The position numbers and the translations under genes are program-made. From Nelumbo lutea (Eukaryota; Streptophyta; Magnoliopsida; Proteales; Nelumbonaceae), in the NCBI GenBank assembly GCA_022828595.1, contig JAKGHH010000006.1, forward strand, positions 13,016,499-13,080,498: DNA of 64,000 bases, read 5' to 3'. Below the pieces are notes generated by a model. The model was not told the DNA's origin, searched no databases, and saw only the letters and a list, made by a program, of their open reading frames with translations. Shown piece by piece: positions 1 to 29,790 of the stretch; positions within the stretch are counted from its first letter, which is position 1; the number at the start of each line of letters is the position of its first letter.

Positions 1-439
1 CGGGATCTTCTAGATCCCATGTTTACAAACACATTGACGTGTTCACTTATGATTCTATACATAACATGTCACAGCTTTACAAGAAGCAGATCTAGACTTA
101 ATGTGCTCACAAGGGTGTACCTACTTAGATGTGGCCTTGCCCTAATCAGCCTTCAATGAAAGCAACGTTATTCAAGGAGGACATCATCACTATATTTAGT
201 ACATCATGATACTTTTTTTGGTAATATGATCAATGTCGTGTGCAACATGCATTTATGATCAGGATGTTGCTAATGTTATGATAAAGAATTGGGATCTGCT
301 CCTCACAAAATGTGCCTCACACCGACTTCACAGCCACATCCTACCCTGTATTGGGAACATCTTTCCATAAATAATAAATACAAGTACAAGAAATGTTTCT
401 GATGTGTGGGAGCAGATCTGGACTCTATAATAAAGTAAA
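1..439. other. Intergenic, nothing recognised
   Basis: AT-rich sequence with no convincing ORF or repeat boundary. It precedes the fold-back element that starts at about 440. Confidence 0.5.
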
Positions 440-992
440 GAGAAAATTCTCAATCAGTGCCTTGTACTTTGGCTCGAGTGACAATTTGGTCCCCAAACTT
501 TAAAATGCGACAATAAGCGCCTGAATTTTCAAAACGTGACAATCCAGTGCCTGAACTTTCAAAATATGACAATCCAGTACCTGCCATTAACCTGTCTGTT
601 AATTAGTCATTAAGTGACATTTGAAAAGTCAAAAATGCCCTAAGAATGCTATCTAATTCTCTTTATCAACCATCCAAACGTTGACAATAAAATGGACAGT
701 CTCAAATTCTAGATTCTTCTAAACTATCACCAACGTTTTTAAATAGAAGAGGCTAGGACTTGGGATTGTTCAGCTTTTTTTCAACGTTTGGATGGTTGAT
801 AAAGAGAATTAGATGGCATTCAAAGGGCATATTTGACTTTTCAAATGTCACTTAATGGATTGCCACATTTTGAAAGTTCAGGCACTGAATTGTCACATTT
901 TGAAAGTTTGGATATTGGATTGTCGCATTTTAAAGTTTAGGGACCAAATTGTGACTCAGCCAATGTATAAGGTATAGATAAGGAATTTTCCC
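440..992. repeat. Fold-back (MULE-like) MITE with about 240-bp inverted arms
   Basis: The left arm (about 440-680) and right arm (about 780-992) are near-complementary. For example, 'caaccatccaaacgttga' near 668 is mirrored by 'caacgtttggatggttga' at 782, and 'caatttggtccc' near 483 by 'gggaccaaattg' near 940. A roughly 100-bp loop separates them. The outer ends read gagaaaattc and gaattttccc. The flanks taaagtaaa and taagtaaat resemble an imperfect 9-bp target duplication, as Mutator-like elements make. There is no coding capacity. Boundaries were set by eye; the superfamily call is an inference. Confidence 0.75.
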
Positions 993-1579
993 TAAGTAAA
1001 TTAATATGAGAATACATTGCCTTAAGTTTGCTGCTATGAATCAAGGTTTTGGGTATAACCGCACAAGAGTGAGACTGGAAGAGAACAAACTTAGACTGCA
1101 TTTGTTACAATGTCAATGCCGGTTCAATTTTACAAGCAGGTAAGCATGCATTTGTATACCGATAATGATAGTTATCACTTGGAAGACATGTTTGTACTCA
1201 CAATTAATACAAAGTTTGCACTCATTGTTGATTAATGTAAAAGAGAGAGATTTCGGTATTGCGATCCACGTCTCTACTCATTACAACAAAAAATCGTTTA
1301 GTTGGAATACAAAGTTTATCCATAGAAAATTAAAACAGATTATATTCATTAACCGGTCCGAGGGAATTTTTGAATGGTATGTATTTGCTTTTTACACTAA
1401 AAACAAAGGAGCTTTAGAAGACAACTTTTTGCTCGTGAGCAATAAGATGATACCTTTTTGCATCATGAAGACAATAGTGGTGGAGTCCCCATGGATAATT
1501 TATGGTAACCCTTTTTCAGACCTATTTGATATGGTTAACATAAAAAATATGACACACCAGTTACTTAGATAATTATATT
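993..1579. other. Intergenic, unassigned 135-codon ORF
   Basis: An open frame at 1165-1572 (+) has no motif I recognise, no signal peptide and no conserved neighbour. It is probably chance openness in AT-rich DNA or an old TE remnant, so it is not called as a gene. Confidence 0.4.
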
Positions 1580-1587
1580 GTGTGAAC

Positions 1588-1872
1588 CATGCTTTTTAAA
1601 ATCGGATCAGACCGGATGGTTAGGCCAGAAAAACTGGGAATAAGTTATTTGACCAGTTTTGTTTTACCCCAAAATCGTCATTTTGGCCAAAAATCATTGA
1701 TTTGGTCAGTAACCGTTGAACTGGTCAAATGACAAAAAACCATTGATTTATCCAGTGATTTTTTACCGTTTTTTAATTTTTTTTGTCAAAACGGACCAGT
1801 CCTTCAGTTCAAACAATTGGACTGTTTGACCTGAAAACTGAACCCCTGAACAGTTTGGTTTTAAAAACCTTG
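1588..1872. mobile_element. hAT-type MITE, 285 bp, with 8-bp TSD
   Basis: The terminal inverted repeats are CATGCTTTTTAAAA at the left and TTTTAAAAACCTTG at the right. They are flanked by an exact 8-bp direct repeat gtgtgaac (1580-1587 and 1873-1880). The interior is a degenerate run of 'accagt/ggtcaa' words. An 8-bp duplication is the hAT signature. The same ends recur at 20200-20899 and about 37857-38390, so this is a dispersed family here. Confidence 0.8.
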
Positions 1873-2330
1873 GTGTGAACTATACAACTACTCATTGTCC
1901 TGTTCTTGGCGCTACAACATGGATGCTCCAGGCCAACCTCACTCCCGCACTAATGCACCACCTAACCCTAGCTTTTTAAACGGGCTGGGCTAGATTTTTG
2001 GGCTTCCGTTTACCATGGGCGTAGAACGTCAGACGGACTTTACTCAAGTTGGGCTTGGCTGATGCCTTGGTTTGTTGGGTTGCACCATCTAACCCTAACC
2101 CACCTGATCGTTTGAAATATAATACATTCTTACATGTATATGTCTCAATGTCTGTACATATGTATTTGATATACATGTATGTACGTTATATGTATACAAA
2201 TGTGTTGGATGGCGTTATCCGTATGCTTTTCAAGCCAAACCTGCAGTGTTGAGTTTGATCTAGGAGCTTACAGTTCGAGGATGGACCGGTCCAGCATGTA
2301 GAGTTCAGCTCTTGATGGACCTGTTTTGGG
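1873..2330. other. Intergenic, no gene seen
   Basis: Contains CG-rich name-like words ('gggctgggct', 'cttggctgatgcc') and short opposing ORFs of 66-67 codons that mirror each other. No supportable gene. Confidence 0.4.
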
Positions 2331-2770
2331 CATCCAAATTAAAATCAATTTAGATGGATTGGACAGATCAATAAGACATAATGATTTGTACTAGCCTAAA
2401 CTTAATGGTCCAGAGTATTTATTGGGTTGGACTGGACTTGATCCATCCGTAATGAATTTATATTGGATTGGATTGGATTGGACTTGATCCATCCGTAATG
2501 AATTTATCTTGGATTGGATCAGATTGAACCAATAATCCAATATCCTGTCCATTGATAGAAGATAAGAATACAGTTGTCAATAGATTATGTTTGAATTTGA
2601 GAAAATCTAAATTAAAACTAATTTGACAGTCCAGAAATTAAATTGGACCAATCTAAAATGGTCTAAAATATTCATTGAATTGGGTTGAAATGAACCATTT
2701 GTAATGAACTCATGACGAACCAGATCGAATTGGACCAAATCCTGTCCAATTGACACCCGATTGTCTACTT
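2330..2770. repeat. Degenerate 'ttggattggac' repeat element
   Basis: Dense repetition of ggattgga/ccaatcca words, with a 37-bp block repeated at about 2443 and 2481 (ggacttgatccatccgtaatg in both). The right end reads caattgacacccga. The composition matches the block at 58257-58591, so this is probably another member of a widespread non-autonomous DNA repeat. The left boundary is uncertain. Confidence 0.5.
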
Positions 2771-3027
2771 GCAGAAAATTAGAGTAATTGACATTTTGAA
2801 TGTTTGATTTCCGGGGGGAGGGAGAGACGCTTACTGTGTAAATAGTTTGGAACGAGACTTCGTACCCATTAATAATTTCAATGAAATTGATAGTCTATTA
2901 TAGTAGAAATAAGCGCTTCTTGACTCGAGTTGAAATTAGCTATTATTTTTATTTTTTGTTCTCTTAAATTGAATAAAAAAATGGTAAAGGATAATGACAA
3001 ATATATAAAACTCAGTTTAGAAAGAAT

Positions 3028-3120
3028 ACAAAATACAAATATAAACATTGTAAATAATACAAAATAATACAAAATACAAATATAAACATTGTAAATAATA
3101 CAAAATAATACAAAATACAA
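3028..3120. repeat. 41-bp tandem repeat, about 2.3 copies
   Basis: The unit begins acaaaatacaaatataaaca and restarts at 3028, 3069 and 3110 with essentially no change. The block with its right flank (through 'ttccttccaaact', about 3137-3150) is related in reverse complement to the element at 31362-31466. Confidence 0.85.
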
Positions 3121-3865
3121 GATTTTACACTCGTATTCCTTCCAAACTAAGCCTAACCTACTAAACATCAATTTACATGAATTCCAACACAGAGAAAACG
3201 TGAATAATAGAAGAAATATGAACTGAGTGACTTTTTCAGACAAGGTGGGCCCGGTGGGTGTAACAATTGATGAGAGGTGTAATATGGGTCATATTACACC
3301 TGAAAGGGAATATGACCTTTCAGTGGCTGCCTGGCCTGGAACCCCTGAAAGGGAAGCCTGGGCATGGTGTGCCAGGCTGGGCCGGACTGTGGGTGGTAGT
3401 ATGATTTTTTTTTTTTTTGAAAAAGTGAGAAACATGAAAAAAGTTAAATAAATTAAAAATTAAAATAATCTTAAAATTTTATTTTTATGAATTTTGATAT
3501 ATACAATTTTTTTTATATAAAATAATAAAATAAAATTGAAAAATATTATAATAAAATTAAAATAATAGATTATATATACGGCCCACGGGCCTCAAACCCA
3601 AGCCCGGCACCGCCCACTTTACGTTGACAATGCACAACCGGGTCTTTTCGGAGCGGTCGTGGTTAACCCGGATCCAATTGTAATCGACAAGGCAAAATGG
3701 CATAGGCTCGGATCCAACCCAACAGACCATGAGACTAACGGGCATTCCAAACGATACATTTTAGTATCGAGAGCCCATGGCTGAAGCAGAGGTGATGAAG
3801 CCTCATGCTTTTTTGTCGTCCACCCGTTTCTTCTCCGACTGAGCATCGAAGCACAACCAGAGAAA
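3121..3865. other. Upstream region of the FGGY kinase gene
   Basis: Holds a GC-rich patch (3240-3400) with short inverted words (gaaagggaa, ggcctgg), a poly-T run near 3408-3418, an AT-rich stretch, then a second GC-rich patch (3580-3720). The patches resemble other gcccggcc-type repeats here (compare 24640-24800). The kinase promoter must lie here, but I cannot point to a convincing TATA box. Confidence 0.4.
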
Positions 3866-21536
<17,671 letters not shown>

Positions 21537-23600
21537 ATCTCTAGAGCAAGAGGAGCCAGACGGAGGAAGCAATATCTGCTTGGCTAGGCGAATTAAGCAG
21601 ATACTTTTTTTTTTGTCTTCAAATTAAGCAGATATTTATATTCTTTATGGAGGGAACAAGAAATCCTACCTGTAAGTAATTGCGTAGTCACTGTAGAGAA
21701 GGTAGAAAAAGATAAATAAAGTTGATTTTTAACACAACGTTTGCCTTGTGATGAAAAAAATATGGTAGGATGTGGTATCTGAAGCATAATTGCCAGGTTT
21801 GTGTACGAAGGAATTGGGCATGAACAGGCAACCTCTGGGATCAGAATTGTTCAGAATCACTCATTGGGCCATTGATGAAAACATCAACTGTTGGCATTGA
21901 TGAAACCAGAGGGCCATTGGTGAAAACATCAACTGTTGGCATAAGTTTTTCCAGCCATAGAGGCGGACTACCTTTCCACTCACCTTTGGGGCAATTTCTA
22001 CTGGCTAGGTAATGAGCTATTTGGACAACAAATCTGGGAACATAGAAAAAGGTGGGGCGGGGGGGAGGGTTTGGCAAGTCCTTCTAAGTGGTCTTTCAAG
22101 CTTTTCAAAGCTTGGAAGACCTGGTTTTGAGCTCTTTTTTTGGCAACCAAAAGACAGGAAACCGAAAAGCTTGAGAAAGCTCAGATTTGTCCAAAATCCG
22201 AAAGCTTCATTTGAAGCTTCAAGTTGTTTTGAGCATATAAATCTTTTCATTCGAGAAAGGGCATTCAAAAAATCCTTGTTTCCACTCTGAGTGCATTGGC
22301 TAAACGAATCCGCACCATGTATGGAGTCGCCCTTCTTTCTTCCTTTTTTTCCCTTCAGTTCTCTCTTTCTTCCTCTGTTCCTTTCAGATTTGATCTCTCC
22401 CCTCTCTCACTTGCTCTTTCTGAAGCTAGGAAATCTGATTCAAAAGCAGGTATGATCTCCATCATTTGATGGTGATACGTTCTCCTGATTTGCTTGTAGA
22501 ACAATTTTTAGTTTGCTTCTTATTTTTAGTTGAATTTCATCAAAATGAATGTTTACAGAATGCAGAAGAGGGCAATTTGTAGAACAATTTCATCAAAATG
22601 ATCTCCCGGTTAACGGATTAGTTAATATTTACTGTTAGATACCCTTTAGGATTGCAGAGTAGTGCAATATATTCTAGAATGATGGAATGAATCTTCATCT
22701 TGAAATTCCTATTTAAACTTGTTTCCACCATCCAAATGAATACACCTGGTTCTTATTTAAACTTAAGCTTTAAAGTTTTGGTGAAACTTGTTCCCACAGA
22801 ACTTGTCTCCACCGTATCAGACCATCTCATAGAACTTGTTTCCACTGTCCAAATGAATTCAACATACAGCTCAGATCGGTCCAAATTGATATCTGGAACC
22901 TTTTAATTTATTTGCATTATAATACTGGACCCAGTTTATGTCATTTTAAACGATTCATCAAATGTTTTTCTATTCTACTTGAGTATATAAGCTTTTCTTC
23001 GATTTAAACAACTTCTGGACTGGTATCCATAATAAGAGTGCAACTTTGCATAGCCTATTCTGAAAAGGAGTCCATGAAAGTTGGAGCAAAGAATAGACAC
23101 TTTTACCTGTTATCTCATGGGATTAGGATTCGAATATCGCTAAAATTTTGGTGGTTTGAAACTTCGGGAGTTCTCGGTTTCCCTTAAAGGCCTAAAACTG
23201 TTTCTATTTATCTATTTACCTGTTACTTTTGGTTAATAGTTAACTCCATGTCTTAATTGTTGAGTCCATAATGAAATTAATAGTCTAAGAGATTGTAACC
23301 ATATCTATGCTTAATACTCATCACCCTTTAAAGCTGGTAAACCTATGGATGTTGATAAATTAGAGGCTTCCTGTGCAGACGAACAACCTTCTAAAATGAA
23401 ATGAGATATCATGTCTTCTAGCTAGAAGATAGATAATGAAAGTTATAAATCCTTTACTTGGAAGAAGAAGAAAAGAGAGGTGGGTTTCTTTTCCCTCATT
23501 TTTAATAAATTGTAAAGAGAAACCTGAAGAAGAAAGGAAAATAATGTTCTTGAATTGTGGTGTGTGTCGTCTATATATGTGTGTGATATGCTACTGTTTA
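21537..23600. other. 3' flank of kinase gene, no gene recognised
   Basis: Contains two copies of gggccattg(a/g)tgaaaacat about 45 bp apart (21866, 21911) and a repeated aacttgtttccac...ccaaatgaat pair (22719, 22832). A CT-rich stretch (22320-22440) ending aaaagcag|gtatga could be a non-coding first exon with a donor site, but no downstream coding exon was found. Confidence 0.45.
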
Positions 23601-23740
23601 AAAACCTTTCAAATATGAAATTTCTCATGTGATTTCCTCATGAATTTGCTAATATGAGTTACTTCTTCAGACCTGAAATCTCCCATTTTGCTCCGTAGCA
23701 TGGTCTGAATCTTGCTTTGTTTGCAACTACTATCCAAATA
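23600..23740. repeat. Copy 1 of a 'cctgaaat...ccattttgct' tandem unit
   Basis: Contains tttctcatgtgatttcctca and cagacctgaaatctcccatt, then agcatggtctgaatcttgct. The same words recur at 24223-24251 (left part only) and in two adjacent units at about 39615-39830. The array appears to have been interrupted by the repeats between. Confidence 0.65.
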
Positions 23741-24205
23741 AGGGTATATCTAAATATGATCTTATAAATTGTGGGTCCGATCCAATTCAAAGATCCAGTC
23801 AAATCTCACAAATATTGATTTGGATTCAAACCCAATAAAGATGTTGGATATTCGAATATGATCCGATCTGATTTAATTTAAAAAATTAAAAAATTATTAA
23901 AAGGAAAAATAAAATATAAAAGTTTAAATAAAGTAAAACAACAGACAAGTATTTTCAACTATTTTTATCATATATATATACATGTTTTTTATAAAAATTA
24001 CAAAAATGTAATATAAATAAAATATTATAAATAAATAATATAATATATTATATTAGATCAGATCCTTTTGGTCCGGAGGGGGGGGGATCCGAATCTAATT
24101 CGACTATCCAATTTGAAAATCCGAAACGAGGATATCCAAGTCCAACAAAGTAGGATCTGACTTCGGATTGGATCATGATTTGATCCATTTGCACCCCCTA
24201 AGCAT
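23741..24205. repeat. AT-rich 'ggatccgatccaa' DNA repeat
   Basis: Begins taagggtatatctaaatatg and ends ccatttgcaccccctaa, with ggatcc/gatccaa-type words toward both ends and an AT-rich middle. Its ends are only loosely complementary and I found no clean target duplication, so the boundaries are approximate. Confidence 0.45.
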
Positions 24206-24251
24206 TACTGTTAATTACCTTTTAAACCTTATATTTCTCATGTGATTCCAT

Positions 24252-24413
24252 CAAGGTTTAAAGTTTTGGCCCGTATTAGCCGATACGTATCGTTTTGGGA
24301 GAGACCTGATACATGTAACATACAAAATTTGATAGTTTTATATTTTTGCTTGTATTGGATCAATATAGGTCCATGTTGGCCTCATATTAGACCATTTTGG
24401 GTATGTATCGACC
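24252..24413. repeat. Left end of a CAAGG-type 'gatacg' element
   Basis: Starts caaggtttaaagttttggcc directly after tgattccat and continues with tattagccgatacgtatcg. Related complete elements lie at 26817-30113 and 39898-40147. The right part appears to resume at 35459 (tattagccgatacaatcc) after the intervening insertions. Confidence 0.55.
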
Positions 24414-24640
24414 TAGGGATGGCAATTTTGTAGGAATTTTCAGGTATTCGACTTGTTTTGGCCCTAATAGAACCTATTTATCAAAACCCTATAGGGTTTG
24501 GGATGGACTTGGGATTTTATATTAAAACCTTGGGACAGGTTTAGGTTTGACTTTAGGTTATTTGATACTTGATACCCAATTTTATTTGACGTGGGTACCC
24601 ATTCCCAATACCTAACTATAAACCCAATTATATATATATT
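24414..24640. repeat. TAGGGATGGCAA end of a hAT-like element
   Basis: Begins tagggatggcaa, a common hAT MITE terminus, followed by gggttt/ttggga words. The matching inverted end ttgccattccta lies at 35447-35458. Either one element was split by 11 kb of later insertions, or these are two partial elements. The flanks (tatcgacc and tattagcc) are not a clean duplication. Confidence 0.5.
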
Positions 24641-24649
24641 AGACTTGTT

Positions 24650-25344
24650 CATGGACCGGCCCGACCCCCGGACAGGATTGCGCATGAACTTTATCCCGTG
24701 GGCTTGACCTCGGGCCTAAAAGCCTGAGCCCGACTATTTTATGAGCTGGGCTCGGGATTTGTCACAAAAGCCCAGCCCGACCCGGCATTTTGTATTTTAT
24801 TGTAAACCCTAGCCGATTAACCCTATTCCCTCTTTTCATCTTTTATCTTTCTCTCCTCATTCTCACTCTCAATAACTGGTGCAGATCCAAGCAAGTGACC
24901 ACTGTTCTCAGTCTCAGAGGTGACAAGCAAGCTCATGCACCAGCAGACTCTCTCTCTGGTGGTGAGTCTTCTCTCTCTCTCTCTCTATTTCTCTCTCTTA
25001 CAGTTTTCACTCGCACGCACTCGCATATTCTCAGGATTCAGGAACCGATGAACTCAAGCACTGGCGCCAATTGCGCCACTAGTGAACTCAGTCGCCCCTC
25101 TCTCCAGCGATGAATCTTCTCTCTCTCTCCACCATTCCTCTCTCTCTTGTCTCTCTCGTAGTTCTCATTCTCATGCATTGTTGCATATTCTCAGGAACTA
25201 GTGAACTCAAACATTGGCGATGGCGAATGCAGGCACCGATGCCAGCCGCACCACTAGTGAACTCAGTTGCCCTGCATTTCAGCCTCTGTTAGGTTGGGCT
25301 TCAGGCTTTTTATGAGGGCCGAGCTTTTGCTCTTCATTAACAAG

Positions 25345-25345
<1 letters not shown>
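24650..25345. repeat. CT-rich region with an internal ~160-bp duplication
   Basis: The phrase gcatattctcagga recurs at 25023 and 25183 together with (a/g)tgaactca(a/g) and CT runs, so a unit of about 160 bp is doubled. The preceding gcccgacccc/cgggcttgacc part (24650-24790) is a degenerate palindromic DNA repeat. ORFs of 60-107 codons here are compositionally biased, and I do not call them genes. Confidence 0.55.
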
Positions 25346-25393
<48 letters not shown>

Positions 25394-25415
25394 AGATAGA
25401 TAGATAGATAGATAA
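25345..25415. repeat. (TA)n and (GATA)n microsatellite
   Basis: A long TA run followed by five gata units. Confidence 0.95.
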
Positions 25416-25559
25416 TTTATAATATATAATATTAAGAGAAATTAAGTAGAAGCCAAGAGGAGCCCTATGGCCTATGGCATTCCTAATTGGTTAATTTGCA
25501 AGTTTGGGGTATCTGGTTAGGTTCGAATACAATCCAAGCAATACATTAAGGTAAGTTGC

Positions 25560-26295
25560 TTGTTTATGAAATTTAAATTTTTATTAGTTAATTTTAATAT
25601 TTTATTGACATAACTATTAATAAGTTTAAATGGATTTTACAATAATATAATTAAGATTTAATATTGCCAAATACAAATGCTATCTATTTGTCTAAATTCA
25701 AATTAAGAATCAATTGGTTTGGGCACGTTTAAGTTCAATCCAAACAATATTTCTAGCTGAAATATTGTCTATGAATTTTAATTTTTATCAATTAATTCTA
25801 ATAATTATGTAATTATTTCTAAATTCAAATGGACTTTAAATTAATATTATTATGATTTTGGATTCCAATTTCGAGAGTGCTATCTATTTCTCTAAATTTA
25901 GATTGAAAATCAATTGGTTTGGGTAAATTCAAGTCCAATCCAAGCATTACTTTTAGGTGATATACTTGTTAATGATTTTTAAATATTTATAGTTATTTTT
26001 AAAATTTTGTTGCTGTGATTAAGATTGGAAATGGTAACTATTTGTCAAAATTATGTAATTATTTCTAAATTCAAATGGACTTTAAAATAATTTTATTAGG
26101 ATTTTGGATTGCAATTTCGAGAATGCTATATATTTCTCTAAATTTAGATTGAGACTCAATTGGTTTGGGTAAATTCAAGTCCAATCCAAGCATTACTTTT
26201 AGATGATATACTTGTTAATGATTTTTAAATATTTATAGTTATTTTTAAAATTTTATTGCTGCAATTAAGATTGGAAATGGTGTTTATTTGTCAAA
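25560..26295. repeat. ~246-bp tandem repeat, two close copies plus a diverged one
   Basis: Units start attatgtaattatttct at 25804 and 26050 and agree over nearly their whole length (aattcaagtccaatccaag, gatatacttgttaatgat). An older, more diverged unit precedes at about 25560-25803. AT-rich and non-coding. Confidence 0.85.
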
Positions 26296-26467
26296 ATTCA
26301 AAATCAAACTCAATTTGAGATGATAATCTTGACTCTTAAGTGCTTTGGATCAAATTCAACTCTCACAAAAGATATGGTTGGGGGCTACCATCATCCCTAA
26401 GCCCCACACAACTTATGATGTTAAAATTAAAAAAAAAAAGAAAGAAAACAAGTGCTTTAGAATTTTG

Positions 26468-26749
26468 TAGGGGTGCTCATAGTTTGGTCGACCAAACCAT
26501 GGGCAAATTGTTGAAACCCAATTGATCCTTCAGTTTTTACAATATTGAGAACCAAAATCGAACCGAACTAATTGGTTGGTTTAGTTTTTTTATATTTATA
26601 ATATATTATAAATGAATATATAAATATATATGCCAGTCAGTTCAATTGACAATCAATTTTTTCTATAGGTTAATCAAAACCAAAAGGATTTTTTAGTTTG
26701 ATTTCCTTGATTTGGTTCATTTTTTCGGTTTTTGATGTGAACATTTCTA
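26468..26749. mobile_element. hAT-type MITE (TAGGGGTGCTCA ends)
   Basis: The left end taggggtgctcatag and the right end tgtgaacatttcta are complementary with a few mismatches. They are flanked by gaattttg (26460-26467) and gaatttag (26750-26757), a 7/8 target duplication. The interior consists of ttggtt/aaccaa words and an AT centre. Confidence 0.78.
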
Positions 26750-27051
26750 GAATTTAGAAGGATTTGATAGAGTTTTCTTGTGAAGCATAAGTCTTGTATA
26801 TTTTACATATTATAATCAAGGTTTAATATTTTGATACGATACGCCCGATAAGGGGTGTATCATATCGTATCTTTGAAAAACAAATGTAAAATATGCATGG
26901 AAATCAGGCATTTTGTCTTTTTTCATGTGTATCAGATGTTAGATAGTTTTGTATGCCCTTAGCTTCAATCAGAATGATGTACTTTATGAGTTTATTGTAA
27001 ATGAATAAAAGTGCATATTTGATTCATGTTCCCTTGGTATGTTTCTGTGTA

Positions 27052-28700
27052 ATACCCTTAAACTAGACACTTAATGAGACTCGTGTTAGTTTAGAATGTT
27101 CACAGCCAGTGGGTCGGTCTTGGGAGACCTATCCTGACAAGGCTGACACTGTGGTGCCACCAACTCGGTTAGGGTGGCCTGTCTCAGTTGCTAGGGTGAG
27201 ACCTTAGACACATACAATGCAGGATTAATTGAATATATGAACTAGACCAGATTTTCAGTATTGCCTTGGACTTTGGAGATTGATGAACAAAACTAGAAAG
27301 TTACACCCGACCCCTAGACTCGATTATGATACTGCACTAGGTGTCGGATTGGTTTGTCTTTGATATACCAATCAGTGAGATCCTTAGCAGGGGTCAAAAC
27401 CTGGGTATGTTGGGACAGTCTGAGAATTCATCTGAGTGGGTGATCATAGTGACATGATCAACCCCTTTGTCGGATAAAGGTAATGATCGGGGATGCACTC
27501 TCACTGATGAAAACCAAGACTGCCGGCAACCGATTTCAATCGTTGAGATTTGTTTTGCAAAATATATTTTATATGAGATATAAAAGTATATATATTATGG
27601 TTTCGAAATGATTTGCAAAAGGTTTTAATTCCCGGGATCCATGTAAGCAGAGAGTGCAACACTGTTCCTTGCAGCCAAGGGAGAGGTCCTCTCTTGTCGG
27701 GTAGTGTATGATCATTATGGACTGAGAGGTTAGGTGTAAGACCATTGAGGATAATACCTGATGCGCTAATCTTGCATCTGCCCATAGTCCCTGGGTGTTA
27801 CAAGGTGGCTAGGCCCAAGGAGTACTTAGGGTAAGTGTTGGGCCCATAGAGCCCATAAGATGGGTTTCAGGGGGTGCACTGTCCATAACAGTGTATTCAG
27901 CCAGGCCTTGTAACAAAAGCTAGGCTGAACCATGTGGCTGATGTGTAGATCAATGTTTGAGTCTCACGTCATATAAGGAAGCCCAACTGGGCAACAGTTT
28001 GGAAAACTAAGTGAGTACATAACCTTAATTGGGCCTTATGCCCATTTTGAACTGGGTTGATTTGATCAATCAATTAAAAGGGGCGAATTCTGAGGTGGAT
28101 CAGTTCATAGGATTGGGCCTAGACTCTATCTACTTAAAGAGTCCAAGATCTAAATAAGATTTAGATATGAAAGCCTCTTAATTTGATTAGGAGATTGTTG
28201 ATTTGATCTGCAAATAAGATAAGGATTCTTCCTTATCACTTAAAGGGACTTCTAATCCAAATATAATTTGGATCAACAGCTCCTAATAGGATTAGGAGCT
28301 GATCCCTTTAAATCTATAAAAGGAGGAGGGGGGCAGTAGCCTTTAGACATGCAACCCAAAAACTCTTGTCTTCAGAGCTGAAATCACAAGAAGAGAGAAT
28401 TTTGCACCCTGCAAAATCTCTCTTGTTGCCTCCTTCCTGCCGCGGCCATTATCTCCAGTTCAATCTCTAGTTCTTGGGAGAAATCAAGATCTGATCTTGA
28501 AATCATACTTTTGTGGGAAAAGATTGATTGGAGTTGTACTCACAAGCCATCCAGTTGATTCTTGCGAAGGGTCAAGTTCTTTTGAAGAACATTGCTGATT
28601 CTGCTCCATCCTACACTGCGCCATCTTCAGTGGGAGCAGTCTTTGGATCCTTCCTTAGGCGTGAGCACCTCCATTGGGAGATATTATTTCTCTGTATCAG
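27052..28700 (+). repeat. LTR-like block with TATA motif, origin uncertain
   Basis: Starts near tgtgtaatacccttaaac and is much less AT-rich than its surroundings. A TATA-like ctataaaaggagg sits at about 28315 and a leader-like segment follows (cttcagagctgaaatcac). The layout resembles a solo LTR, but no target duplication was found and the right end is unclear. Short ORFs inside are not convincing. Confidence 0.4.
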
Positions 28701-29339
28701 GTACATCCTCCCTCCTACTACTTTTGGTTCAAATCTGGTTTGGTTAATGGTTCGATTCCCTGCAAAGATGGGAGAAATTTTTGAAATTCGCCCAGTCCAT
28801 TCCGCAAGATTTGGGCGTCCATGTGATGGATATCCTATCCCTTCATTGGACTCATATCGGGGGCGTATCAGGGTGTATTAGGGGTATATCAGAGCGTATC
28901 AGTAGCGTATTGACAAAAAAGATACAACCAAAAACTGAAAAAAAAAATAAAGGGGGAAACCAAGCTTCTTTTCCCTGAAATAAGCTTTCTTTCATCCCTA
29001 ATGATTATAAAACTCCATACCTCATTTCTAGAGTGCTTGATTTGCAAAAAATTGTGAAAAACAAGTGTTAGTCATTAATTTTTTTTGAAGATTTTTTCAA
29101 AATTTGAAAAAATATGGCAAAAGTAAGTTTTTTTTTTCACTTTTTTATAATATCTTGTGATTTCTTTTTTTCTTGAATGAATAAATTTATGTTGATTTAC
29201 ATTTCATACATTGAAAATCACAATTTTTTTTGTGTTATTAGTAGATTTATGAAAATTTTATGAAGATATTTGGGGAAAACATAAATTAACAAAAAAATTG
29301 AAAAATATAATTTTTTCTCTACTTATAAATACTAAATAT

Positions 29340-29790
29340 GTTTTAGATCTATGGATTTATCTATCATATCCATAGAGCAATTGAAATTTCTTCTTTAATA
29401 TATATTTTTTATTTTTTTTTATATTTTTAGAATTAAAAAATAAATAATAAATAATAATATTCTATCATTGATCACAATAATTGAATATATTATAATTCTA
29501 TGGATGATCTATCCTATCCATAGACCAATTGGAATTTTTTCTTTAACAATTATTTTTTTATTTTAATATTTTTAGAATTAAAAATAAATAAATAATTAAT
29601 TATATTTTATCACTTGCTCACAATGATTGAATATATTATAATTCTCTGGGTGATTTATTATATCCACAAAGCAATTGAAAATTCTTCTTTAATAACTATT
29701 TTTTGAATATATTATATAATGTTTATTTATTTTTTATAGTTTTTGAAAATAAATAATAAATAATTATTAATTATATTTCACTTAGAAGTT
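29340..29790. repeat. ~150-bp AT-rich tandem repeat, three units
   Basis: Anchors ctatggatttatctatca (29348), ctatggatgatctatcct (29498) and ctctgggtgatttattat (29643) are about 150 bp apart. Each is followed by gcaattgaaat-like words and an ATAAATAA tract. Confidence 0.8.

Noticed and set aside
1165..1572. 135-codon ORF (+)
   Set aside because: No known motif, no splice or promoter context, AT-rich surroundings with MITEs on both sides.
24790..25292. Two plus-strand ORFs of 107 and 60 codons
   Set aside because: They run over CT-rich, internally duplicated DNA and have no motif; treated as low-complexity sequence.
28316..28330. TATA box as promoter of a host gene
   Set aside because: No coding exon follows; more likely part of an LTR-like block.
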